From Streptomyces radiopugnans (GTDB taxonomy: Bacteria > Actinomycetota > Actinomycetes > Streptomycetales > Streptomycetaceae): DNA of 64,000 nt. How positions within the stretch are numbered: the stretch's first letter is position 1; every line of letters starts with the position of its first letter. The notes beneath the pieces were generated by a model. It did not search any database and was not told the DNA's origin. It worked only from the letters and a program-made list of their open reading frames with translations. Made by a program: the position numbers and the translations under genes. Of this stretch, positions 29,317-38,197 are shown piece by piece. The DNA lies in NCBI RefSeq assembly GCF_900110735.1, contig NZ_FOET01000003.1, forward strand, positions 248,001-312,000, in the 5' to 3' direction.

Positions 29317-30201
29317 TCAGGCCGCGAGGACGAGATCTCCGGCGGCGGGCGGCCCGCGCCTGACCACCGAGTGCGCCGGCAGCAGGGAGGCGGGCGGCAC
29401 CGGGCCGCCGGCCGCGTCCGCGCGCGGGGCGCGCACCGGCACGGCGTCCTCGGGCAGCAGCCCGCGCAGCAGGGCGCGTACGCAGCGCAGCGCGGTGCGC
29501 AGGGCGCGTACGAGCGACTCGCCGAGCCCGCCGCCGAGCCCGTCCGCGAAGTGGGCCGACAGCCTCACCAGCCGCCACAGCGCGGCGTCGCCGCGGCGCA
29601 GCAGCCAGCCCATGGCCAGCGCGGCCAGCAGATGGCCGAGCAGCATGGGGGCGGAGAGCAGCGACAGGGCGGAGTGCACGGCGTACCGCAGGCAGTCGGC
29701 CGCGCTGCCGGTCACCGCGCCGGCCACCGTGTCGGCGGCACCCGCCGCGGTCTGCCCCGCCGCGGTGTGGCCGCCGTGGAGGGCGCCGGAGAGCCCGGCG
29801 TCGGCGACGATGCGGCGGGCCTCGGCCTCGCTCAGGGCGGCGGCGGCCCGGTCGTTGCACAGCAGCCGCCCGGCCAGCGCGAGCACCCCGCCGTCGCCCC
29901 GGTCGAGGGCGGTCGGGGCCGGGGCGGTGCGCCCGGCCCGGCCACAGGAGAAGAGGAAGTGCAGCACGATCTGCCCCAGGGCCAGCAGCGCCGCGATGCC
30001 CGGCAGCGAGCGCTCGCGTCCGGCCAGCGGCACGGCGGTGGCGAGCACGGCCGCGAAGCCGGCCAGGAGCGTCCACGCCGACAGGGCCTGCCCGGCGGCG
30101 AACACGTGCCCGGCCGCGGACAGCGTGACGCAGACCGCGGCGAACACCGCGGCCCGCAGCAGTCGCAGGTCGGCGGCGGCACGCGCGACGGGGGCTCTCA
30201 T
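29317..30201 (-). CDS. Integral membrane protein, unknown function
   Basis: A 294-residue Ala/Leu-rich membrane protein. About five hydrophobic helices lie in residues 10-110 and 165-210, with loops rich in Ala/Gly/Thr. One loop contains CGRAG and LLCNDRAAAALSEAEARRIVADAG. No domain is recognised. It lies upstream of the copper operon on the same strand with a 157-bp gap, so it might be co-transcribed, but nothing in it binds copper obviously. Confidence 0.75.
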   Translation of the reverse strand: MRAPVARAAADLRLLRAAVFAAVCVTLSAAGHVFAAGQALSAWTLLAGFAAVLATAVPLAGRERSLPGIAALLALGQIVLHFLFSCGRAGRTAPAPTALDRGDGGVLALAGRLLCNDRAAAALSEAEARRIVADAGLSGALHGGHTAAGQTAAGAADTVAGAVTGSAADCLRYAVHSALSLLSAPMLLGHLLAALAMGWLLRRGDAALWRLVRLSAHFADGLGGGLGESLVRALRTALRCVRALLRGLLPEDAVPVRAPRADAAGGPVPPASLLPAHSVVRRGPPAAGDLVLAA

Positions 30202-30269
30202 GGCCGGGCCATCATCTCATCACCCCTTCGGCCGCGACACGGGGCACCCTCCCAACGCGGTTGACAACC

Positions 30270-30291
30270 GTACGAGGGGATCACCTCGTAC
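30270..30291. promoter_or_regulatory. Perfect inverted repeat beside a TTGACA element
   Basis: GTACGAGG-GGATCA-CCTCGTAC is a perfect 8-bp inverted repeat lying 3 bp after a consensus TTGACA (30261-30266). A TACATT repeat follows (30289-30294 and about 30301). The spacing suggests an operator or hairpin within the promoter of the ATP-binding protein gene at 30417, although a well-spaced -10 box is not obvious. Confidence 0.5.
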
Positions 30292-30416
30292 ATTTTCCGT
30301 ACATTGCGGAACTCGTCGGGTCCGCCGAATGAGGGGTAGCGTGCCGCCGCCGTGCTTACCGCCGCCACCCCGGGCAATACGTATGCGTATGTCGAGCCGC
30401 AGCCAGGAGGCTGAGC

Positions 30417-31028
30417 ATGAGCATCTGGTGGTCCCTCCACTTGCGGCGCGAGGCTGCGAGCGTCCCGCTCGCCCGGCGGCTCCTGCTCGGGGCGATGGAG
30501 ACGGCGGGGGTCGACCCCGACGTCTCCTACGACCTGTCGGTCGCGCTCTCCGAGGCCTGCGCCAACGCGGTCGAGCACGGCGGTCCCGGGAGCGGGGGGC
30601 CGGCGGGTGCCGGGGAGTACCACGTGACGGCGTACATCGATGACGACATGTGCCGCATCGAGGTGACCGATCACGGACCGGGCTTCGTGGACGGGTACCG
30701 CAGCGCGCCCCGCGCCGCGAACGCCGACACGGTCACTGACACGGCCGAAGACACGGCCGCCGGCAAGGCCGGTACGAACAACACGGCGGACCTCGACACG
30801 GCGACCGCCTTCGGGCCGCTGTTCGCCAGAAGCGCGGGTCCGGCCCGCGACGGGTTCCGCGAGGGGGCGCGCGACGGGGTCCACACCGACGAGCACGGCC
30901 GGGGCCTGTTCCTGATCGAGGCCCTCGCCGACCACGTCGACTTCCGCAACCGTCCGGGGGACGGCGCCATGGTCTGCTTCGACAAGCTCCTCAAGTGGCG
31001 GGAGGACTCGCTGCTGAGGGCCTCCTGA
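30417..31028 (+). CDS. RsbW-like ATP-binding protein (anti-sigma/HATPase)
   Basis: A 203-residue stand-alone GHKL ATP-binding protein. The N box is ALSEACANAVEHG, the G1 box is VTDHGPGF, and G2 is HGRGLFLIEALADH. Such proteins in Streptomyces are RsbW/SpoIIAB-like kinases or anti-sigma factors that bind a sigma factor or anti-anti-sigma protein. A roughly 60-residue Thr/Asp/Ala-rich insert between G1 and G2 (around residues 100-150) makes it longer than the usual 130-150. AGGAGG lies just upstream of the ATG. No partner gene is adjacent. Confidence 0.85.
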   Translation: MSIWWSLHLRREAASVPLARRLLLGAMETAGVDPDVSYDLSVALSEACANAVEHGGPGSGGPAGAGEYHVTAYIDDDMCRIEVTDHGPGFVDGYRSAPRAANADTVTDTAEDTAAGKAGTNNTADLDTATAFGPLFARSAGPARDGFREGARDGVHTDEHGRGLFLIEALADHVDFRNRPGDGAMVCFDKLLKWREDSLLRAS

Positions 31029-31188
31029 CCGGGCCCGGCGGCCGGTTCCGCCGCGGACCTCGCGGCCGGTTCCGCGGCCGGGCCCCACGCCCGTCCCGCG
31101 GCGGGAGGGGGCCCGCGCACCGTGGCGGGCGTTCCGGTGCGGTACTACCGTTACCGCCGGAAACCCCCCACGGCTGAAGGGAACCCCC

Positions 31189-33183
31189 ATGGGACACCCC
31201 CTCTCGACGCGCCTCTTACGAGCCCTGCGAGGACCGGCGGCCCTCCTGCTGACGGCCGGCCTGCTGGCGGCCGGCGCCACCACCCCCACCCGGGCCGCAC
31301 AGCCCTCCGCCCCCGGAGCCGCCACCTCCGCCGCGGACGCCGCCTCCGCCGATCCCTCCGCCGAGCCCCCCGGGCTGTCCGTGGCGCCGAAGACCGGCGC
31401 CGACGGGCGGCGCACCTGGGTCTTCCGCGACTCCCACGGCCGCGAGACCACCCTGCGCGGCTTCAACGTCTCCGGCAGCACCAAGCTCTACGAGAACGGC
31501 CTGCTGCCGTTCCGCAGCACCGCGGACGCCGCCCGGTCGGCACAGGCGATGCGCGACCTGACCGGCGCCAACGCCGTCCGCTTCCTGATCACCTGGGAGG
31601 GCGTGCAGCCCGCGCCGGACCGCATCGACACCGGCTACCTCGACCGGGCCGCCGCGCAGATCCGCGAGTTCACCGACCGCGGCTTCCACGTCCTGCTCGA
31701 CTACCACCAGGACCTGTACTCCTCGCACCTGTTCCACCAGGGCAGCTGGTACACCGGCGACGGCGCGCCGAAGTGGGTCGTGGACGGCGGCGGCTACCCC
31801 CGGGAGTCCTGCGGCGTGTGCGTGATGTGGGGGCAGAACATGCTCACCAACAAGGCGGTGCGGCAGGCCGCGTACGACTTCTGGCACAACCGCACGATCA
31901 CCACCGAGGCGGGCGAGGTCGCCGTCCAGGACGCCTACCTGCACCAGGCGAAGGCCGCCATGACCCATCTGCGCCGCGTACTGCCGCCGTCCTCCTTCCG
32001 CGCGATCGCCGGCTTCGACGCCTTCAACGAGCCCTACGACGGCGGGCTGGACGGGGTCACCGGCGCGCGCTGGGAGAGGGACCGCCTGCTCCCCTTCTAC
32101 CAGCGCTTCCGGGCCGCGATGGACGAGGCGGGCTGGCGGGACAAGCCGCTGTTCGCCGAACCGCTGGTGTTCTGGAACACCGGCTTCCTGGAGCAGGGCG
32201 GCTTCACCGAGACCGGCCCCCTCGGCCCCCGCTACGTCTTCAACAGCCACTACTACGACGGCGCCCGTATGACGGTCGACCCCACCCCGGCCGGTGACGG
32301 CGCCTACGCCGCCGCGACCGGCCGCATCCGCGACCGCGCCGCCGAACTGGCCACGGCCCCCTTCGTCTCGGAGTTCGGCCACCGGATGACGGGCTGGGGC
32401 AGCGACCGCGGCCCGTGGATGACGCGGGCGATGTACCAGGGCATGGACCACGGCACCAGGGGCGCCGGCTGGTGGAAGGACCCCGCCGCCTCCGGGGACG
32501 TGCTCTCGGGCACCCACTGGCACTGGGACGTCTACAGCGGGCGGCACCGCGAGGCGATGAACGGGAACCCGGACAAGATCCTCACCGAGGGCGACGCCTG
32601 GAACGACGAGGACCACTCCGTCGTCACCTCCGCCGACGACGGCACCGTGCGGCTCCGCCTCGACCGCCGCGCCCTGGACCGGCTCTACCCCACCGCCGTG
32701 TCCGGCGACACCCTCGCCTTCGCCTACGAGGACATGGCCCGCTCCGGCTACGCCCGCGAGGGCGGGGAGGCCGGCGGCCGGGAGGAGGCCTGGCTGCGTC
32801 CGCCGTCCCAACTGCCCGGCGTCGCCAGGCTGCTGGAGGGCGGCCGGCAGTTCGGGGTGCTGGTCTGGCGGGGCTCGCCGGACGCGGCCGGGGCGCCGAC
32901 CGCCCTGCACCTGCCGGCCTCCTTCCGGCCCGCGGACACCGTCGTCGCCGGCGATGTGGCGTCGGTGCGCGGCCTGCCCGACTCCGGCTCCGGATCGGGC
33001 CCGGTCTCCGTGGACCGGGAGGAGGGCTCGGCCACGGCGAACCGCCTGCTGATCGAGCCCACCGGCGGCGACGGGGTGCACGTCGCGCTCGTCGTCGGCT
33101 CCGGCGCGGGCGAGATCTCGGAGGCGGAACTGTCCGCCGCGGCCCGCGAGCTCACCGACTGGAAGGAGGCCGCCTTCGGCTGA
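31189..33183 (+). CDS. Secreted GH5 glycoside hydrolase (endoglycoceramidase-like)
   Basis: A 664-residue secreted glycosidase. A signal peptide covers residues 1 to about 37. The GH5 TIM barrel follows: TLRGFNVSGSTK, VLLDYHQDLY, acid/base Glu in FDAFNEPYDGG (about residue 281) and nucleophile Glu in FVSEFGHR (about residue 394). The overall pattern, with the DYHQDLYS segment and the C-terminal beta domain (residues 500-660), is that of endoglycoceramidase/beta-glucosylceramidase-type GH5, which cleave glycolipids. The exact substrate is inferred. The gene stands alone and is followed by a strong hairpin. Confidence 0.87.
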   Translation: MGHPLSTRLLRALRGPAALLLTAGLLAAGATTPTRAAQPSAPGAATSAADAASADPSAEPPGLSVAPKTGADGRRTWVFRDSHGRETTLRGFNVSGSTKLYENGLLPFRSTADAARSAQAMRDLTGANAVRFLITWEGVQPAPDRIDTGYLDRAAAQIREFTDRGFHVLLDYHQDLYSSHLFHQGSWYTGDGAPKWVVDGGGYPRESCGVCVMWGQNMLTNKAVRQAAYDFWHNRTITTEAGEVAVQDAYLHQAKAAMTHLRRVLPPSSFRAIAGFDAFNEPYDGGLDGVTGARWERDRLLPFYQRFRAAMDEAGWRDKPLFAEPLVFWNTGFLEQGGFTETGPLGPRYVFNSHYYDGARMTVDPTPAGDGAYAAATGRIRDRAAELATAPFVSEFGHRMTGWGSDRGPWMTRAMYQGMDHGTRGAGWWKDPAASGDVLSGTHWHWDVYSGRHREAMNGNPDKILTEGDAWNDEDHSVVTSADDGTVRLRLDRRALDRLYPTAVSGDTLAFAYEDMARSGYAREGGEAGGREEAWLRPPSQLPGVARLLEGGRQFGVLVWRGSPDAAGAPTALHLPASFRPADTVVAGDVASVRGLPDSGSGSGPVSVDREEGSATANRLLIEPTGGDGVHVALVVGSGAGEISEAELSAAARELTDWKEAAFG

Positions 33184-33245
33184 CCCCGCCCCGAGCCGGT
33201 CCCGGGCCGGTCCCGGGCCGCAGCCCTCGCCGGCCCTTCGACGGC

Positions 33246-33283
33246 CCCCGCCGGACCGGTACGCCCGTACCGGCCCGGCGGGG
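33246..33283. terminator. 18-bp hairpin between GH5 and M24 genes
   Basis: Arms 33246-33263 and 33266-33283 pair with one mismatch around a 2-nt gap. It sits between convergent genes, so it probably terminates both. Confidence 0.75.
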
Positions 33284-33293
33284 ACGCCGTACG

Positions 33294-34775
33294 TCAGCCC
33301 CGCAGGCGCGCCATCCACGCCTCGACCTCGTCCGAGCGGCGCGGCAGCGCGGCGGAGAGGTTCCGGTTGCCGTCCTCGGTGACGAGGATGTCGTCCTCGA
33401 TGCGCACGCCGATGCCCCGGTACTCCTCGGGCACCGTCAGATCGTCCTCCTGGAAGTACAGGCCCGGCTCCACCGTCAGGCACATGCCCGGCTCCAGCGT
33501 GCCCTCGGCGTACGTCTCGCGGCGCGCCGCGGCGCAGTCGTGGACGTCCATGCCGAGCATGTGGCCGGTGCCGTGCAGCGTCCAGCGGCGCTGGAGGCCC
33601 AGCTCCAGCACCCGCTCGACCGGACCCTCCAGCAGGCCCCACTCCACCAGCCGCTCCGCCAGCACGCGCTGCGCGGCCTGGTGGAAGTCCAGGTACTTCG
33701 CGCCCGGCTTCACCGCCGCGATGCCCGCCTCCTGCGCGTCGTACACGGCGTCGTAGATCTTCCGCTGGAGGTCGGTGAAGCGGCCGTCGACGGGCATGGT
33801 GCGGGTGACGTCGGCGGTGTAGAGGGTGTGGGTCTCCACGCCCGCGTCCAGCAGCAGCAGATCGCCGGAGCGGACGGGGCCGTCGTTGCGCACCCAGTGC
33901 AGGGTGGTCGCGTGCGGTCCGGAGGCGCAGATCGAGCCGTAGCCGACGTCGTTGCCCTCCACCCGGGCGCGCAGGAAGAAGGTGCCCTCGATGTAGCGCT
34001 CGGAGGTGGCCTGCGCCTTGTCCAGCACGCGGACGACGTCCTCGAAGCCGCGCACGGTCGAGTCCACGGCCTTCTGCAGCTCGCCGACCTCGAAGTCGTC
34101 CTTGACCAGGCGCATCTCGGAGAGGAAGACCCTCAGCGCCTCGTCGCGCTCGGCGGTGGTCTTGTCGGCGAGGGCGGCCTCGACGCCCGCGTCGTGGCCG
34201 CGCACCACGCGCACGTCGCCGGAGGCCTCGCGCAGCACGCCGGCGACGGTGCGCACGTCCTCGCAGGGCATGCCGTAGAGCTTCGCGGCCTCGGTGAGGC
34301 TGTTGCGGCGGCCCACCCACAGCTCGCCCTGGCCGTCCAGCCAGAACTCGCCGTTCTCGCGGTCGGAGCGGGGCAGCAGGTACAGCACGCTGTCGTGGCC
34401 GCCGTCCGCCCTCGGCTCCATGACCAGGACGCCGTCCTCGGTCTGGTCGCCGGTGAGGTAGGCGTACTCGACGGAGGCGCGGAAGGGGTAGTCGGTGTCG
34501 TTCGAGCGGGTCTTGAGGTTGCCCGCGGGGATCACCAGGCGCTCGCCGGGGAAGCGGGCGGAGAGCCGCGCGCGCCGCTCGGCGGTGTGCGGGGCCTGCG
34601 GGACGGGTTCGAGGTCGCGCAGTTCGGTGTCGGCCCAGCCGGTCTTCATGTTCTCGGCGAGCTCGTCGGAGACGCCCGGGTACAGGCCGTTCTTCCGCTG
34701 CTTGATCGGCTCGCCCTCGGGCTCGGGCTCTACGGCCGCCTCGTCCGGGGTCTCCGGCGTCTGCTGGTCAGCCAC
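33294..34775 (-). CDS. M24 metallopeptidase (Xaa-Pro aminopeptidase type)
   Basis: An aminopeptidase P-like enzyme, 493 residues. The N-terminal domain (to about residue 230) is followed by the pita-bread catalytic domain. The metal ligands are visible: LLLDAGVETHTLYTADVTR (two Asp), GTGHMLGMDVHD (His), CLTVEPGLYF (Glu) and GVRIEDDILV (Glu). It should cut N-terminal residues before proline. The start is GTG 34775 with AGGAGGAGG upstream. The first 25 residues are acidic and Pro-rich. Confidence 0.92.
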   Translation of the reverse strand: MADQQTPETPDEAAVEPEPEGEPIKQRKNGLYPGVSDELAENMKTGWADTELRDLEPVPQAPHTAERRARLSARFPGERLVIPAGNLKTRSNDTDYPFRASVEYAYLTGDQTEDGVLVMEPRADGGHDSVLYLLPRSDRENGEFWLDGQGELWVGRRNSLTEAAKLYGMPCEDVRTVAGVLREASGDVRVVRGHDAGVEAALADKTTAERDEALRVFLSEMRLVKDDFEVGELQKAVDSTVRGFEDVVRVLDKAQATSERYIEGTFFLRARVEGNDVGYGSICASGPHATTLHWVRNDGPVRSGDLLLLDAGVETHTLYTADVTRTMPVDGRFTDLQRKIYDAVYDAQEAGIAAVKPGAKYLDFHQAAQRVLAERLVEWGLLEGPVERVLELGLQRRWTLHGTGHMLGMDVHDCAAARRETYAEGTLEPGMCLTVEPGLYFQEDDLTVPEEYRGIGVRIEDDILVTEDGNRNLSAALPRRSDEVEAWMARLRG

Positions 34776-34932
34776 GTCGCTGCCTCCTCCTGGTGGTGGT
34801 GTGGGCCGGGTGAGGGCCGCCTCCCATCGTAGGTCCGGCCTGCTCGCAGCGGCCGGGGCCTGTGGACAGTGCCTTTGGACGGGCCTCTGGACAGACCTTC
34901 GGGCAGGTCTTCGAACAGGATCCGGACGGGGC

Positions 34933-36570
34933 TCAGAAGCGGGCGGCCAGCAGCACGACGTCCTCGGCGGCCCCGGCATCCTCGGCGGCCCCGGCGTCCC
35001 GTGTGTCCCGGGTGTCCCCGTCGCCCCCGCCACCGTCCGCACCGCCCCGCTCGCCGGGCAGCACCGAGCGCAGCAGGTGGTCCAGCAGCGCGTCGGGGTC
35101 GGCGCGTACGGCAGGGGCGGCGGCGACGGCCGCGGCCCGGAGCCGGGCGAAGGCGCGCTCCAGCGGCTCGCCGGTGCGGTGCAGCAGGCCGTCGCTGTAG
35201 AGCAGGAGCGTTTCCCCGGGGGCCAGGTCCACCTCGACGCTGGGCGCCTCCCAGCAGGCGAGCATGCCCAGCGGCGCGGAGAGCGCGGTCTCGACGACCT
35301 CGGTGCGCTCCGGCCCGACGATCAGCGGCGGGCAGTGACCGGCCCCGGCCAGCACGACCCTGGTGCCCGCCTCCGGACCGCCCGCTGCGGACGGGGAGCG
35401 CTCGGCGTAGCCGAACAGCGCGGTCGCCGACCGCGCCGGCTCGGTCAGCCGCAGCAGCAGCTCCAGGTCGGACAGGACCGCGACCGGATCCTCGCCCTCC
35501 ATCACCGCGTACGCCCGCATCGAGGCCCGCAGCCGCCCCATCGCGGCCAGCGCGTCCGGGCCGGATCCGGTGACCCCGCCCACGCACAGCCCCAGCGCCC
35601 CCTCGGGCAGCGGCAGCGCGTCGTACCAGTCGCCGCCGCCGCGCGGCCCGGTGCGGTGCCGCACCGCCAGCCGCACCCCCGGCACCCGCGGCAGCCGGGA
35701 GGGCAGCAGCCCCTCGCGCACGGTGTCCACCGCGGAGCGGGCGCGGGCGAGGTCCACCTGGCGGGCGATGTGCTCGGCGGCGTGCCGCACGTACAGGCCG
35801 AGCAGATGGCGCTGGCGCTCGGTGGGCCGCGCGGGCTCGTCGTACAGCCAGACGGCGGCGCCCACCCGTCCGGTGCTCCGCGCGGTCAACTGGACGGCAT
35901 GGCTGGCGGCGTAGCCGAGGCGGGCGGCGACCTCGCGGTGGCGCGGATCGAGGTCCTCGTCCCGGGCGATGTGGGGGTGGGTGATCTCCCGGAGGCCCCA
36001 GGGGCCGCCGGTGCCCGCACCCTCGGTGCCGTCCGTGTCCTCGGCGTCCTCGGAACCCTTGGCGTTCTGGGCGTCTTCGGAGCTCTGGGCGTTCCCGGCG
36101 CCTCCGGCGCCGGTCCCGGGGAGGCCGCCGAGGAGCCGCGCGTAGGAGGCCGAGTCGCGCGGGACGGTCTCGATGTGGCCGAGGTCCGCCGCCCCCAGGC
36201 CGAGTCCGACGGTGGTGTCGGGGCCGAGTCCGTCGGCCGGCTCCAGGGCGATCAGTCCGCGCCGGGCGCCCACGAGGGCGGCTCCGGCACGCAGCGCCTC
36301 GTGCACCGCGTCCTCCAGGGTGTCGGTGCGCACCAGGCGTTCGGTGAGGTCGTGGAGGGTGGTGAGGTCGGAGATCCATCCGGCGAGGCGGTCCTGGACG
36401 GCCGCGAGCCGCTCGACGGGCCGTGCGAGGGCGGGGTCGTCGACGGCCGGGTGCCGGGGGGAGGGGGCGGGCTGCCGGTGGGGCGCGGCCGCCGCGGACG
36501 GAACAGTGTGCTGGGGGAGAGTCGAAGTCGATTCGATTCCGGCCAGTTTCGGCGGCTGCTGGGCGCTCAT
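34933..36570 (-). CDS. GAF + SpoIIE/PP2C-type phosphatase with an altered metal site
   Basis: A 545-residue regulator. Residues about 60-290 resemble a GAF sensor domain, interrupted by a low-complexity Asn/Ser/Glu/Asp/Gly stretch near residues 150-185. Residues about 305-545 are a SpoIIE-like PP2C domain with GGDWYDALPL and YSDGLLHRTGE. The second metal motif, normally VGDVxGHG, reads LCVGGVTGSG, so the metal-binding Asp is replaced by Gly; the C-terminal EDVVLLAARF is kept. Family members dephosphorylate anti-anti-sigma factors. Activity here is uncertain. The RsbW-like protein at 30417 is a possible but unproven partner. Confidence 0.88.
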   Translation of the reverse strand: MSAQQPPKLAGIESTSTLPQHTVPSAAAAPHRQPAPSPRHPAVDDPALARPVERLAAVQDRLAGWISDLTTLHDLTERLVRTDTLEDAVHEALRAGAALVGARRGLIALEPADGLGPDTTVGLGLGAADLGHIETVPRDSASYARLLGGLPGTGAGGAGNAQSSEDAQNAKGSEDAEDTDGTEGAGTGGPWGLREITHPHIARDEDLDPRHREVAARLGYAASHAVQLTARSTGRVGAAVWLYDEPARPTERQRHLLGLYVRHAAEHIARQVDLARARSAVDTVREGLLPSRLPRVPGVRLAVRHRTGPRGGGDWYDALPLPEGALGLCVGGVTGSGPDALAAMGRLRASMRAYAVMEGEDPVAVLSDLELLLRLTEPARSATALFGYAERSPSAAGGPEAGTRVVLAGAGHCPPLIVGPERTEVVETALSAPLGMLACWEAPSVEVDLAPGETLLLYSDGLLHRTGEPLERAFARLRAAAVAAAPAVRADPDALLDHLLRSVLPGERGGADGGGGDGDTRDTRDAGAAEDAGAAEDVVLLAARF

Positions 36571-37290
36571 GGGCGGCTGCCCTCAGTGCGGGCCGGCGTC
36601 GTCAATAGCATCGCAAACCCCCATGTCGTGCTGCTCCGCTATCAATGTCTTCAGGTGTACACGCCCTGATAACGGGTGTCCAGCATCGCCCCGGCAGGCC
36701 GCGGACGTACCCGCCGACCGGTTTCGGGGCCGGGCCCGCCGGGTGCTCCCGGAAGGTCCGGAGGTGTCATGGGGGTGGCCATGAGCTTGGCCGAAAACGT
36801 ACCCTGTGCCGGGCGGTGCGCGGTCGACTGGCCCCGGTACGGCAGCGCGTCATCACGATTGACGTGGGTACACGGTTACCTACGGCACGAGGGATCGGGC
36901 GGACGAGCAGCGGCCGGGCTCCGCCGGAACCCGGCGAGGGGCCCGTGCGTCCCACGCAGTGGGAACGAGGCGCGTGGCCGTACGCGCCGAGAGGACCGGA
37001 GCACGGCAGGCAGAGGCCCACCGGGCGGTACGGCGGTACGGGCGAGCACGACACGAGCGTCGTCCGGAGCGTGTCGTCGCGCCGCGTTCCGCGCTCGGTC
37101 CGAGAACGCCCCGGCCCCGGCCGCGGAGAGCAACACGGTGACGTACTGCCCGGTGGCCCGGGCGCGGTCACACGAGATCCACAGGTGTACAGGTGTAAGG
37201 GACCGGAAGACCGTGATCGGCCTTCGGTCCTGCTGAGTCCTTGTCGATGTACTTGTCGATCCATGGCGTTACGGAAAGGAACGAGCGCTG
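36571..37290. other. 720-bp non-coding region before the Prim-Pol-like gene
   Basis: No gene is supported: open frames here have low-complexity, Arg/Pro-rich translations and no ribosome site. Near its right end are two short direct repeats: ACAGGTGT twice in tandem (37181-37196) and CTTGTCGAT twice with a 12-bp period (37240-37248, 37252-37260). A TTGACG hexamer at 36859-36864 could be a -35 element. Promoters of both flanking divergent genes should be here. Confidence 0.5.
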
Positions 37291-38001
37291 ATGCGCGAGA
37301 TCCTCGGAAGGCGACGCATGACCCGCTGGGCGCTGCGCGACGCGGCGCTCGTCTGCGCGACACGGTGGGGGTGGCCCGTGCTGCCCGGTGTGGCGCCGCG
37401 GGAGTCCAGGCGCCTGACCGCACGCCAGTCGGGGCAGCCGCGGGGGCGCTGCTCCTGCCCCCGGCCCGACTGCGTGGTGCCCGGCGCCCACCCCTTCGAC
37501 CCCGAACTGCCGGCGGCGACCACCGACGAGCGCATGGTGCGCTGGTGGTGGACCAACCGCCCCGACGCGCCGGTCCTGCTGGCCACCGGCGGCCGCGCCC
37601 CCTGCGCGCTGAGCCTCCCGGCGGCCGCGGGCGCCCGGGCGCTGGAGGAGTTCGACCGGCTCGGGCTGCGCACCGGCCCGGTGATCGCGAGCCCGACCCG
37701 CTGCACGCTGCTGGTGGCGCCGTACGGCCTGGAGGAGCTGGGCGAGCTGCTCCACGCCCAGGACTGGGTGCCCAGTTCGCTGCGGTTCCACAGCGGGGGC
37801 GGCTACGTCGCCCTGCCGCCGTCGCGCACCGGCGCGGGGCAACTGCGCTGGGAGCGCCCGCCGATCGCGCTGGGCGTCGGCGCCCGCGGCACCCTGCGCG
37901 GGGGCGGTGTGCCGTGGTTGCCGAGGATGGAGCCCTTGGTGGACGTGCTGGTGCGGGCGAGCGCGGCCGTCCCGGAAACGGGCAGCCGGCTGGCGTACTG
38001 A
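37291..38001 (+). CDS. Prim-Pol N-terminal-domain-like protein, probably inactive
   Basis: A 236-residue protein resembling the bifunctional DNA primase/polymerase N-terminal domain (Prim-Pol). Matching features are CATRWGWPVLPGV, the AHPFDP segment, AATTDERMVRWWWTNRPDAPVLLATGG, and RFHSGGGYVALPPS. A Cys cluster CSCPRPDC precedes the His. The catalytic acidic pair expected after the LATGG strand is absent; the stretch reads APCALSLPAAAG. The length fits a stand-alone domain. Such single-domain copies are widespread in Streptomyces chromosomes and their role is unknown. AAAGGAA lies 9 nt before the ATG. Confidence 0.8.
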   Translation: MREILGRRRMTRWALRDAALVCATRWGWPVLPGVAPRESRRLTARQSGQPRGRCSCPRPDCVVPGAHPFDPELPAATTDERMVRWWWTNRPDAPVLLATGGRAPCALSLPAAAGARALEEFDRLGLRTGPVIASPTRCTLLVAPYGLEELGELLHAQDWVPSSLRFHSGGGYVALPPSRTGAGQLRWERPPIALGVGARGTLRGGGVPWLPRMEPLVDVLVRASAAVPETGSRLAY

Positions 38002-38197
38002 CGGGCGGCGCACCGACGTACGGCGGGCGGCGGGCCGGGGTCCGCAGGTCCGGCCCCTGTCCGGTCCACTCTTACGGGTGGCGGTGCGCCGGAGTTGAAG
38101 GGAAACGGGCGTTCCGTCCGCCGGGCGCCTTCTCCGTGCCGATATGTTCGGGCTGCCGAAGACCCCCTTCCCTCCAGCGAGTTGCAGGTGGACCGCC

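Noticed and set aside
31216..34320. Long leftward open frame across the GH5 gene and into the M24 gene
   Set aside because: Arg/Gly/Ala-rich translation without motifs; GC-rich frames stay open by chance in this genome.
36676..37236. 186-codon frame in the region before the Prim-Pol gene
   Set aside because: No ribosome site, low-complexity translation, no similarity that I can recognise.
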